Below are positions 1 to 6,254 of a stretch of DNA of 7,104 bases, one piece after another. The notes beneath the pieces were generated by a model. That model was given only the letters and a program-made list of their open reading frames with translations. It made no database searches and had not been told where the DNA came from. The translations under genes and the position numbers were made by a program. The DNA comes from Rhodospirillales bacterium. GTDB taxonomy: Bacteria; Pseudomonadota; Alphaproteobacteria; Rhodospirillales; Casp-alpha2. Within the stretch, counting starts at the first letter, position 1. Each line of letters begins with the position of its first letter. The DNA lies in contig JABJOR010000220.1 in NCBI GenBank assembly GCA_018664265.1, positions 1-7,104 on the forward strand, in the 5' to 3' direction.

Positions 1-1242
1 ATTCTCGACATCATCCCCATTGCCTTTGTCATGATTGCCCTGATCGGGGTCGTTAATTACCATTTTTTAAATTTGCCCGATACAATTGGCATGTTGATCA
101 TAGCTCTGGCTGTTTCTATTCTGGTTATGGGGATCGATGTTTTATTTCCAGAGATGTCTATTGGCATAACTGTTCGCAGTGCAATCATCAGCATAGATTT
201 TCAGAAAACACTAATGCATGGCATGTTGAGCTTTCTTTTGTTTGCAGGGGCATTGCATGTAGATCTGGATGAACTGATGCAGCGTAAAGCGGCGATATCT
301 TTGATGGCGTCGCTTGGCGTGATGATGTCTACTATAATTATTGGATACGGCTTCTATCTGGCTTCAGGAGCCGCTTTGATGACCGCATTAGTTTTCGGTG
401 CCCTGATCTCGCCGACGGACCCGGTTGCGGTAATGGGAATTTTGAAAACCGTGAAGGTGCCCAAGGCGCTGGAAACCAAAATAGCGGGGGAAAGCCTGTT
501 TAACGATGGTATTGGTATCGTTGTGTTCAGTGTATTGGCTGGCATTGCATTTCCAATGGGGCATGACGTTATTGAAGTCAGTGCGTCTGCAATAGCCATT
601 TTCCTGGCGCAGGAAGCTCTTGGCGGAGCTCTGCTAGGCGGGGTCGCAGGGTATCTGTCCTTCTTGATGCTTAAATCCATGGATGATTATGTTCTTGAAA
701 TCATCATCTCGCTGGCTCTGGTGACAGGCGTTTATTCTTTGGCAACGCGATTACATTTATCAGGACCGATTGCTGTAGTTGTCGCTGGGTTGTTTATAGG
801 AAACAAAGGTGTTCGTTACGCTATGAGCGAAAAAACGCGGGAACACCTGCTGAGCTTTTGGCACTTGCTCGATGAAATTCTGAATGCCTTGCTATTTACT
901 TTAATCGGGTTCGAAGCTCTTGCCCTGGATTTGCAGCAAGATTACGTAATTGCCGGATTGATCGCTATTCCAATCATGATTGTTGCCCGGTTGTTGTCGG
1001 TGTCCGTGCCGATCAAATTGTTATCGTTAGGCCAGGATTTCACCAAAGGGGCCATCCCGGTGATGACTTGGGGTGGCTTGCGTGGTGGTATCTCTGTGGC
1101 GCTGGCACTATCGCTGCCTGCGGGGCCAGAACGCGACATGATCCTGACAGCCACATATGTTGTGGTTGTGTTCTCTGTTGTGGTTCAAGGATTGAGCGTG
1201 GGCTGGTTGATCAAAAAAGTGGTTGGCCCCCTGAAATCTTGA
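1..1242 (+). CDS. CPA1-family Na+/H+ antiporter (NhaP/YjcE-like), 5' end outside window
   Basis: Inner-membrane sodium (or potassium)/proton exchanger for pH and ion homeostasis. The frame is open from base 1. The ten codons before the first ATG (position 31) encode ILDIIPIAFV, which fits the first membrane helix, so the true start is probably just upstream and the gene is 5'-truncated. Counting from the ATG at 31, the protein is almost entirely hydrophobic helices. It carries the family signatures SPTDPVAV (about 127-134), ESLFNDG (154-160, with the Asn-Asp ion-binding pair of CPA1 exchangers) and a late WGGLRGGISVALALSLP stretch. About 400 residues with a very short tail means there is no large cytosolic regulatory domain. 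The family call is firm, but ion specificity cannot be read from sequence. It ends 2 bp from the convergent XRE gene, with no T-tailed terminator between them. Confidence 0.93.
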   Translation: MLDIIPIAFVMIALIGVVNYHFLNLPDTIGMLIIALAVSILVMGIDVLFPEMSIGITVRSAIISIDFQKTLMHGMLSFLLFAGALHVDLDELMQRKAAISLMASLGVMMSTIIIGYGFYLASGAALMTALVFGALISPTDPVAVMGILKTVKVPKALETKIAGESLFNDGIGIVVFSVLAGIAFPMGHDVIEVSASAIAIFLAQEALGGALLGGVAGYLSFLMLKSMDDYVLEIIISLALVTGVYSLATRLHLSGPIAVVVAGLFIGNKGVRYAMSEKTREHLLSFWHLLDEILNALLFTLIGFEALALDLQQDYVIAGLIAIPIMIVARLLSVSVPIKLLSLGQDFTKGAIPVMTWGGLRGGISVALALSLPAGPERDMILTATYVVVVFSVVVQGLSVGWLIKKVVGPLKS

Positions 1243-1244
1243 CT

Positions 1245-1694
1245 TTAATCATCAAGCCCTTCTGATTTAGAAATGGTTTTGACCATTTCAAAAATTCGTT
1301 TGCGAACTTTTGGATCTGTAATTTTATAATAGGCGCGAACCAGTTCCAGGGTTTCTCTGCGGGCAAGAGGGTCTATTTCGTAATTGCCAGCGTCCTTGTC
1401 TCGAAGGCCTGCTGCATACCGCCCCTCATGGGTTTTTAGCTCACCCGGCATATCATCGAAAAAGAACGATATTGGTACATCAAGAATACCACCAAATTCA
1501 TAGACCCGTGATGCTCCAATCCGATTGGCTCCACGTTCGTATTTTTGAATTTGTTGAAACGTTAAACCGACCTGATTGCCGAGCGTTTCCTGACTCATAC
1601 CCATCAGTGTTCGGCGAAGGCGTAACCGCGTGCCAACATGCACATCGACCGGGTTTGGGGTTCCTGGGGGCAAGCGCTTTTTCTTTTTTACCAT
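1245..1694 (-). CDS. XRE-family HTH transcriptional regulator (PraR/PhrR-like)
   Basis: Small 149-residue DNA-binding protein. A basic N-terminus (MVKKKKR) is followed by a Cro/CI-type helix-turn-helix at about residues 19-75: GTRLRLRRTLMGMSQETLG, then LTFQQIQKYERGANRIGASR as turn and recognition helix, then LDVPISFFFDD. The C-terminal part (about 105-145) is helical and charged and may mediate dimerisation. This arrangement is typical of a widespread alphaproteobacterial group that includes rhizobial PraR/PhrR; the specific role here is inference. The ATG at 1694 is preceded by AAGAGG (1705-1700) at 5-bp spacing, which supports this start. It is divergent from the LysR-HTH gene and convergent with the antiporter. 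Target genes cannot be assigned. Confidence 0.9.
   Translation of the reverse strand: MVKKKKRLPPGTPNPVDVHVGTRLRLRRTLMGMSQETLGNQVGLTFQQIQKYERGANRIGASRVYEFGGILDVPISFFFDDMPGELKTHEGRYAAGLRDKDAGNYEIDPLARRETLELVRAYYKITDPKVRKRIFEMVKTISKSEGLDD
1270..1289. repeat. 8-bp perfect inverted repeat inside the 3' end of the XRE gene
   Basis: GAAATGGT (1270-1277) and ACCATTTC (1282-1289) are perfect reverse complements separated by TTTG. The hairpin sits just past the antiporter stop. Neither strand has a T-run after it, so it is not a standard intrinsic terminator. It might still stop or stabilise the antiporter transcript, since no other structure separates the two convergent genes. Confidence 0.45.
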
Positions 1695-1828
1695 TTTATC
1701 CTCTTGGTTATATCTTCACATTGACAAGCAAATTAGAACTCTCTTAAAAAGAATATTTTTTGCATGCGACACACTTGTAAGGTTTATGGAAGTTTTCGGA
1801 AAAATCAATTCCCTCACTCATGAGCAAA

Positions 1829-1870
1829 ATGGTAAATTAATAATCCATATATGCATGATTAATTTACCAT
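1829..1870. promoter_or_regulatory. 42-bp near-perfect palindrome, probable operator
   Basis: ATGGTAAATTAAT (1829-1841) and ATTAATTTACCAT (1858-1870) are perfect 13-bp reverse complements. The 16 bases between them are themselves almost symmetric around a central ATATAT, so only two base-pair positions of the 21 per half break symmetry. The centre lies about 75 bp upstream of the start point predicted from the promoter at 1891-1919. That is the usual distance range of a LysR-type activator or autoregulatory site. No T-run follows, so it is not a terminator. The binding protein is inferred to be the adjacent LysR-HTH product; the divergent XRE protein is an alternative. Confidence 0.7.
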
Positions 1871-1890
1871 AAGCTAACGCATAAAGACCA

Positions 1891-1919
1891 TTGCCAAGGA
1901 TATGTTTCCCGCTTCTAAT
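1891..1919 (+). promoter_or_regulatory. Sigma-70-like promoter for the LysR-HTH gene
   Basis: TTGCCA (1891-1896, five of six matching TTGACA) and TCTAAT (1914-1919, five of six matching TATAAT) are separated by exactly 17 bp. Transcription would start near 1926. That is downstream of the ATG at 1902, which argues for translation from the ATG at 1995. A perfect TATAAT at 1929-1934 lacks a comparable -35. Confidence 0.5.
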
Positions 1920-1994
1920 CTTTTTTCGTATAATTCAATGATGTATAAACATGGGATTGCTCCCATTTTTGTTTTGAAGAAAGTAACACGTCTT

Positions 1995-2864
1995 ATGTCG
2001 CAATCGCAGCACCAAAGCATCTTGTTTGAAATGTTGCGTTCTTTTACGACATTGGCGTACACCCTTAACCTTTCCAAAGCTGTCAGAATTTTGGGGTCAA
2101 CAAGGCAAACACTTCGTCGTCATATCGATATTTTGGAAGAAATCAGGGGCGAAAAGCTCTTCGAGGTGCAAGATCGGCAGTATCACCTTACTGAAACAGG
2201 ATCCCAGTCTCTCAAAGAAGCCGGGTCACTTCTTGAACGTGGCGAGGCATGGCTTGAGGGACGCATTAAGACAGTTGATGGGTTGTCTCTTGTCAAATAT
2301 GATGATGAGGATGGGTTTTCGCTATACTCGCAACAGTATCCCGTCACCCGAATATGGGAGGACAGTCCGCCACTTTTGCGCCATGGGCTGAAAGCTTGGG
2401 TAGACGCAAAAGCTCAGCTTGAGCACCCTGCGATGGATAAAATAGCGCCATATACGAATGTTTATCGCAAACACAAAAATAGCTGGCTCTGTGTGCGTGT
2501 TGGCGAGCAATCTTCTATTGCAAGATGGCTTGGTCCAGTCTGGGCAAAGAGTGCCATAGGTTGTGTGCTTGAGGAAGATCCTATGAGTTGTGGGGCTGAT
2601 CTTTTCACTATTGAAAATTATGATAGAGTTTCACAAGAAACAAGCATTCGTCTAGACCATGTTTTTGTGCGGCTGCCGAGAAAAGAAGGCGAGAAACCTC
2701 AATCAGCTCGTTATCAACGATTGTTGTTCAGATGTTTTTTTCCAGATGGGAATTCTGCCGTTGCGACCTTAATTGCCATAACGAATAAGGTTGATATTGC
2801 AGGTTTGGATTTAACGGGAATTCCATTGACGCCTGAAGATGCTCTCATGGAATTTGATCTTTAA
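1995..2864 (+). CDS. LysR-type HTH regulator with atypical, possibly PAS-like C-terminal domain
   Basis: From the ATG at 1995 the protein has 289 residues. Residues about 8-75 form a LysR-type winged HTH: FEMLRSFTTLAYTLNLSKAV, then GSTRQTLRRHIDILEEIRGE as recognition and linker helices, then the wing LFEVQDRQYHLTETG. A helix (about 75-92) follows, as in LysR dimerisation linkers. The remaining 200 residues do not read like the usual LysR periplasmic-binding-protein fold. The part ending in YQRLLFRCFFPDGNSAVATL resembles the end of PAS_5-type sensor domains of Alphaproteobacteria; that is a tentative inference. The frame is open from 1902, but that ATG has its purine tract only 1 bp away and lies before the predicted transcript start. 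GAAGAAAG about 11 bp before 1995 is only a modest ribosome site. The gene likely acts on its own promoter and on the downstream gene. Confidence 0.8.
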   Translation: MSQSQHQSILFEMLRSFTTLAYTLNLSKAVRILGSTRQTLRRHIDILEEIRGEKLFEVQDRQYHLTETGSQSLKEAGSLLERGEAWLEGRIKTVDGLSLVKYDDEDGFSLYSQQYPVTRIWEDSPPLLRHGLKAWVDAKAQLEHPAMDKIAPYTNVYRKHKNSWLCVRVGEQSSIARWLGPVWAKSAIGCVLEEDPMSCGADLFTIENYDRVSQETSIRLDHVFVRLPRKEGEKPQSARYQRLLFRCFFPDGNSAVATLIAITNKVDIAGLDLTGIPLTPEDALMEFDL

Positions 2865-2894
2865 AAGCACTACTCGTAAACATTTATAGCGACT

Positions 2895-2920
2895 ATGGAT
2901 GATAAATTTACCATTATCAT
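2895..2920. promoter_or_regulatory. Operator-like motif matching the 1829-1870 palindrome
   Basis: The 20 bases at 2895-2914 match 1851-1870 (one half of the long palindrome and part of its centre) at 18 positions: ATGSATGATWAATTTACCAT, where S and W mark the two differences. Overlapping it is a separate 7-bp inverted repeat, ATGATAA (2899-2905) and TTATCAT (2914-2920), with an 8-bp spacer. It lies 37 bp upstream of the next start codon, in a 92-bp gap. The same regulator probably binds both sites. I could not identify a convincing -35/-10 pair here. Confidence 0.55.
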
Positions 2921-2956
2921 AAGCTTCATCATACATCAAAATGAAGGAGCTGCCAT

Positions 2957-3700
2957 ATGTCTGCCACTCAACTTTTTTCAACTATAAATTATATCACCAG
3001 TATCTTAAAAGTCGCTGAATCCAAGGGGGTTCATCTGGAAATCGGCAATGATTTTACAACCTTTTGTAATTTTTCCAAGATTCAACCCCAAAAAGGCCAT
3101 GCTGCTCCTTTATTCGATCCTGAATTTTCCAGTGTTTCACCGGCGAATGGTTTCTGGGTTAAAGGCGTTAATGACAAAGATGAGATTATACACACCCAGG
3201 CGGCTCGTTTGATTGATCTTTCCGGAATTACTCTGTCTGATCATTTGAGGCAGTATCTCAAAGACTATCGGCCTCATGGCGACAAGGTTGATTCTAAAAA
3301 ATCGAGTTGTTACTTATCTCCAGCCTCATCAAAAATTACAGGAAAGCTCTGCTATCATGGGGAGTTGTGGTTAAAAAGTGGGCGAAATAATCTGGGAGGA
3401 AGCCTAACTGCGGCTTTGACCCGTTTGGTTCCCGCCATGAGTTCGCTATTATGGTCGCCTGACTATTTCTTTGGAATTATGGAACCACACGCTGCTTGCA
3501 AGGGGCTACTCGCCAGAGAAGGCTATACACATTTAGAACAAGGCAGCATATTCTGGCATCAACCAAATAAAGCTGATCCATTGGAAGAATGGCTAGCGTG
3601 GATGACACAAGAAGATCTGGAACACCTTATGCGGGTTCCGCCTGAAAATTTCGATAGCTGGTATACACCCGTTGAGGCAGGTAAAAAACATACAGCTTGA
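2957..3700 (+). CDS. Protein of unknown function, possibly GNAT-like fold
   Basis: The 247-residue product is not recognised with certainty. It has no signal peptide or membrane segment and is probably cytosolic. Features suggestive of an acetyltransferase-like (GNAT) fold are: a strand pair FWVKGV(65-70)...EIIHTQAARLIDL; a CYHGELWL strand (132-139) followed by a Gly-rich turn GRNNLGGSL and helix; then DYFFGIMEP (169-177) with AACKGLLAREGYTHLE (179-194), resembling the helix and final strand where GNAT proteins carry a GF/GY. The classical acetyl-CoA loop (RGxGxG/A) is not clear, so activity is unproven. The ribosome site AAGGAG (2944-2949) at 7-bp spacing is the strongest in this window. The gene lies 92 bp downstream of the LysR-HTH gene, shares its operator motif and ends at a clear terminator. 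Confidence 0.78.
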   Translation: MSATQLFSTINYITSILKVAESKGVHLEIGNDFTTFCNFSKIQPQKGHAAPLFDPEFSSVSPANGFWVKGVNDKDEIIHTQAARLIDLSGITLSDHLRQYLKDYRPHGDKVDSKKSSCYLSPASSKITGKLCYHGELWLKSGRNNLGGSLTAALTRLVPAMSSLLWSPDYFFGIMEPHAACKGLLAREGYTHLEQGSIFWHQPNKADPLEEWLAWMTQEDLEHLMRVPPENFDSWYTPVEAGKKHTA

Positions 3701-3723
3701 ATATGTTTGAATTCAGACACAAC

Positions 3724-3760
3724 AAAACGGCGTTCACCTGTGGCGGTGACGCCGTTTTTT
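3724..3760. terminator. Bidirectional intrinsic terminator
   Basis: AAAACGGCGTTCACC (3724-3738) pairs with GGTGACGCCGTTTT (3745-3758), with one bulged T and the loop TGTGGC. A run of six T (3755-3760) follows on the plus strand, and the A-run at the other end gives TTTT on the minus strand. It lies 23 bp past the stop of the gene at 2957-3700 and about 30 bp past the rpsU stop on the other strand, so it can serve both convergent genes. Confidence 0.88.
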
Positions 3761-3765
3761 GATTT

Positions 3766-3802
3766 TGACGGTTCCGTCAGAAGGCTTGTTCTAGAAGCCT
3801 TC
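3766..3802 (-). repeat. Two small hairpins at the 3' end of rpsU
   Basis: GAAGGCTT (3780-3787) and AAGCCTTC (3795-3802) form a perfect 8-bp stem with a 7-base loop that covers part of the rpsU stop codon. Next to it TGACGG (3766-3771) and CCGTCA (3774-3779) form a second short stem. Neither has a T-tail on the rpsU strand. They precede the real terminator at 3724-3760 and may protect the 3' end of the mRNA. Confidence 0.45.
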
Positions 3803-3994
3803 GCGCTCGATGCGCTTGCGCTCCAGCTTGCGGGCACGGCGAACAGCTTCAGCTTTTTCGCGCGCACGGCGTTCGGAGGGCTTCTCATAAGACCGACGGA
3901 GTTTCATTTCACGGAAGACGCCTTCACGTTGCATCTTCTTTTTGAGCACTTTTAGCGCCTGGTCTACATTGTTATCGCGAACAGATACTTGCAC
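3791..3994 (-). CDS. rpsU: 30S ribosomal protein S21 (bS21)
   Basis: Small basic subunit protein that helps 30S initiation by sitting near the anti-Shine-Dalgarno end of 16S rRNA. The 67-residue product reads [20 protein letters not shown], then [21 protein letters not shown] and a Lys/Arg-rich helical tail ending in REGF. This is the full-length alphaproteobacterial form. The start codon is GTG (3994-3992); no in-frame ATG lies close upstream, and the family N-terminus begins exactly here. A weak GAGAG lies about 10 bp upstream. The gene is divergent from def and convergent with the gene at 2957-3700. Confidence 0.97.
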   Translation of the reverse strand: MQVSVRDNNVDQALKVLKKKMQREGVFREMKLRRSYEKPSERRAREKAEAVRRARKLERKRIEREGF

Positions 3995-4127
3995 GTTCGT
4001 TAATCTCTCATCATGTTAGGGGGACACACCATGTGTCCTCTCATTCAAGGTGGGGCGTTCTAGCATGCCATCACCGCCTTGTGAAGGCTTATATGTAATA
4101 AAATAGCATGAAAAAGGTATATTTGTC
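3995..4127. promoter_or_regulatory. rpsU/def divergent intergenic region with leader hairpin
   Basis: This 133-bp region must hold promoters for both rpsU and def. GGACACA (4022-4028) and TGTGTCC (4032-4038) form a perfect 7-bp stem with a CCA loop, extendable by a G-T and a G-C pair. It would lie in the rpsU leader about 28 bases before its start. A smaller stem is GCCTT/AAGGC at 4076-4088. For def, TAAAAT (4099-4104) is a possible -10, but the nearest -35-like TTGTGA (4079-4084) is only 14 bp away, so I do not assign a promoter. Confidence 0.5.
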
Positions 4128-4685
4128 TTGGCTTTATTGAAAATAGCCCGAATGGGCCACCCGATTTTGATGAATCCTGCTGAATTGGTCAGTGATCCGT
4201 GCGACCCGGCGCTTGCCCAACTGGCTGAGGATATGTTTGAAACCATGTTTGATGCCCCTGGAGTGGGCTTAGCGGCCCCTCAGGTCCATATTCCCCGCCG
4301 AGTCGTGGTTTATTATGTCCCGGAAAGCAGGAGTAATGACGAAAATGAGGCAGATTTGAGCGGTGTTCCACCAACAGTCTTGATTAACCCAGAACTGGAA
4401 TTGCTCGGCGATACCACCGAAGAGGACATGATCTATATGCGAGAGGGATGCCTGTCTTTACCAGGGATGTCGGGTTTAGTCAGGCGGCCCAAACGTATTG
4501 GCCTTAAGGCATTGGATTTAAAAGGAAAAATAATTGAACGTGAACTCGATGGATACCATGCCCGAGTGGTTCAGCATGAATGTGATCATCTTGAAGGAAT
4601 TCTGTACCCCATGCGTATGGATGATCTATCAAGTTTTGGTTATGATAGCGAAATGCAGCCCCAATCTGAGGATTCGGAAGAATGA
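4128..4685 (+). CDS. def: Peptide deformylase
   Basis: Metalloenzyme that removes the formyl group from the N-terminal formyl-methionine of nascent proteins at the ribosome. All three active-site motifs are present in the 185-residue product: GVGLAAPQ (45-52), EGCLS (106-110, with metal ligand Cys108) and HECDH (150-154, with metal ligands His150 and His154 and catalytic Glu151). The length is normal, with a short acidic C-terminal tail (PQSEDSEE). The start is TTG at 4128 (MALLKIARMGHPIL), which matches family N-termini; an in-frame stop at 4104 excludes any earlier start, and AAAAAGG (4111-4117) lies 10 bp upstream. The stop overlaps the COQ9-family start by ATGA, so the two are translationally coupled. 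A second def paralogue elsewhere is possible and cannot be judged here. Confidence 0.96.
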   Translation: MALLKIARMGHPILMNPAELVSDPCDPALAQLAEDMFETMFDAPGVGLAAPQVHIPRRVVVYYVPESRSNDENEADLSGVPPTVLINPELELLGDTTEEDMIYMREGCLSLPGMSGLVRRPKRIGLKALDLKGKIIERELDGYHARVVQHECDHLEGILYPMRMDDLSSFGYDSEMQPQSEDSEE

Positions 4686-5314
4686 GTGAAACAGACGAAA
4701 TAGACGAGATGGAGCAGGTGCGAGAGAAAATTATGCTTGCGACCCTTGCCAATGTACCTTTTGACGGCTGGTGCCGGGACGCTATAAATGCCGGGGCAAT
4801 TGAGGCCGGGTATGATGCCGATATGGCGCTCAGGGCCTTTCCGGGTGAAACAGGGGACGTGATCCAACTCTGGGTGGATTGGAGCGACGCGCAAATGCTC
4901 GAAGCTCTCGATGGACTTGAAGGCTGGGAGGACATGTCCGTCACGGCGCGTATTACAGCGGCTGTAAAGGCGCGGATAATGGTTAACGCCCAACACAGAG
5001 AAACCCTGCGCCGCACGCTATCCTGGTATGCGTTGCCACTGAATGTGCCACTTGCGGTGCAAGCTACCCTTAGCACCGTAAATTCCATGTGGTATGCGGC
5101 TGGTGATACATCGACAGACTTTAATTACTATTCAAAACGAGGACTTCTGACCACCGTGTATACGGCAACGGTGCTCTATTGGATGTCCGATGAAGGCGAT
5201 GAAGAAGGCAACTTCCCGGAAACCTGGGATTTTCTGGAACGCCGTTTGGGTGATTTGGGTACAGTGTCCAAAGTTGCCGATAAAGTAAAAGGCAAGATGC
5301 AGGGAGCATGTTGA
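4682..5314 (+). CDS. COQ9-family ubiquinone biosynthesis protein
   Basis: Member of the COQ9 family. In eukaryotes COQ9 binds lipid intermediates and assists the COQ7 hydroxylation step of ubiquinone synthesis at the membrane; the same role in this bacterium is inferred. The 210 residues include an N-terminal helical region in the TetR-like part of the fold (about 10-55), LWVDWSDAQML (63-73), and the diagnostic core WYAAGDTSTDFNYYSKR (137-153) followed by YTATVLYWMSDE (160-171) and TWDFLERRLGD (181-191). The start ATG lies inside the def stop (ATGA). GAGGA at 4667-4671 gives a ribosome site about 10 bp upstream. It converges on the LysR gene with a 13-bp gap and no visible terminator. Confidence 0.92.
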   Translation: MSETDEIDEMEQVREKIMLATLANVPFDGWCRDAINAGAIEAGYDADMALRAFPGETGDVIQLWVDWSDAQMLEALDGLEGWEDMSVTARITAAVKARIMVNAQHRETLRRTLSWYALPLNVPLAVQATLSTVNSMWYAAGDTSTDFNYYSKRGLLTTVYTATVLYWMSDEGDEEGNFPETWDFLERRLGDLGTVSKVADKVKGKMQGAC

Positions 5315-5327
5315 GACCGTAAATTCT

Positions 5328-6254
5328 TCAGTTATTATGGCTATGCGCTTTTTCCAGGCATTCTATGAATGTTTGCGTAATGCGTGATGGCTTGGGGGAG
5401 CGGCGGCTGATGGCTGTGAAATTGCACTCATAGGCAAATTTATCGGCGTTTACGGATCGAACAAGGCCCTGGGATTGAAAGCTCTTGGCATAATGATCCG
5501 GTAAATATCCCAAATATCGCCCTGACAGAATAAGCGTCGCCACTGCTTCCTGATCATAACATGAGGCGTGGCGCTCATTTCCGTTCTTGTTACTGACGTC
5601 CATATTGGGGGAATGGTAGCCCAGGCCAACATATTTGTGTTTCTGTAACTCCTTATCATCGATTAACTGGTCATCTATGGGAAATAACGGGTGCTTATGT
5701 CCAATATACAATGACATGTGTTCATCAAATAACGATAGATAGTTCAGGCTTGGTGAAGTGCGATGGCTGGGAATGATACCGATGTTAAATTGCCCGTCCA
5801 TAACGCCTTTCTCAATAGTGTTAATGGCTGCAACGTAGACATCCAGTGTAACTTCCGGTGCCAGTTCATCAAATTGGAAGATAGTGTCAGAAATCTTGCA
5901 AGCCGGATTGGTTGTGGTTTTATCAAACATGGCGACTGAGAGATTACCCGTCATCTGACGGTGGACTTCATTGACCTCGCTGCGAAATGTGTCGAGCGCA
6001 GCTAGTAATCTCAAGGCTGCTTCATAGACATGTCGACCTTCATCGGTCATTGCAAAGCCGCCACGGCCCCGACGGCAAAGAACCACGTTCAGACGGGTCT
6101 CCAGGTCTTTCAGGTGGCGGCTGATGGCGGAACGACCAATGTTTAATTCCAGCTCAGCAGCCGAAACCCCGCCAGATTCGACGACAGCGCGAAACACCCG
6201 CAACAGTCGCACATCAACATCGCTTAATTGCCCCAACAGTGCCCGAGATGTCAT
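5328..6254 (-). CDS. LysR-family transcriptional regulator, likely of the divergent aminotransferase
   Basis: Conventional LysR-type regulator of 308 residues from the ATG at 6254. The N-terminal winged HTH spans about 13-72: VDVRLLRVFRAVVESGGVSA, then IGRSAISRHLKDLETRLNVV, then RRGRGGFAMTDEG. A dimerisation helix (75-100) and a two-lobed effector-binding domain of normal length follow. The frame opens at a TTG at 6272, but AAGGA (6266-6262) sits 7 bp before the ATG at 6254, so the shorter form is preferred. The LysR gene and the aminotransferase are divergent across 137 bp. That is the classic layout for a LysR protein controlling its neighbour, so an omega-amino acid or related compound is a plausible co-inducer (inference). 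Confidence 0.93.
   Translation of the reverse strand: MTSRALLGQLSDVDVRLLRVFRAVVESGGVSAAELELNIGRSAISRHLKDLETRLNVVLCRRGRGGFAMTDEGRHVYEAALRLLAALDTFRSEVNEVHRQMTGNLSVAMFDKTTTNPACKISDTIFQFDELAPEVTLDVYVAAINTIEKGVMDGQFNIGIIPSHRTSPSLNYLSLFDEHMSLYIGHKHPLFPIDDQLIDDKELQKHKYVGLGYHSPNMDVSNKNGNERHASCYDQEAVATLILSGRYLGYLPDHYAKSFQSQGLVRSVNADKFAYECNFTAISRRSPKPSRITQTFIECLEKAHSHNN

Larger units (their letters stand above)
1695..1994. promoter_or_regulatory. Divergent intergenic region between XRE gene and LysR-HTH gene
   Basis: About 300 AT-rich bases between two divergent regulator genes, with no credible coding sequence. It contains the XRE ribosome-binding site, a long palindrome (1829-1870) and a promoter (1891-1919), listed separately. 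A TATAAC on the minus strand near 1711-1716 could be a -10 for the XRE gene, but I found no good -35 at the right distance. Nothing else recognisable was seen at 1740-1825. Confidence 0.6.

Noticed and set aside
354..680. 108-residue minus-strand open frame within the antiporter
   Set aside because: Antisense to a strongly conserved membrane protein; no ribosome site or recognisable motif.
1238..1255. CTTGA/TCAAG stem at the antiporter-XRE junction as a terminator
   Set aside because: Only five base pairs with a 9-base loop and no T-run on either strand.
1630..1872. 80-residue plus-strand open frame running from the XRE gene into the palindrome
   Set aside because: It starts antisense inside the XRE coding sequence, has no family resemblance, and covers the regulatory region.
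1902..1994. N-terminal extension of the LysR-HTH gene from the ATG at 1902 (31 extra residues)
   Set aside because: The purine tract is only 1 bp from that ATG, the extension lies largely before the predicted transcript start, and the family-like sequence begins at the ATG at 1995.
3559..3955. Overlapping open frames across the terminator and rpsU
   Set aside because: They span a clear intrinsic terminator and lie antisense to rpsU or to the gene at 2957-3700.
4504..5088. 194-residue minus-strand open frame
   Set aside because: It lies antisense to def and the COQ9-family gene, both with clear family motifs; its Ser/Ala-rich composition is what an antisense shadow gives.
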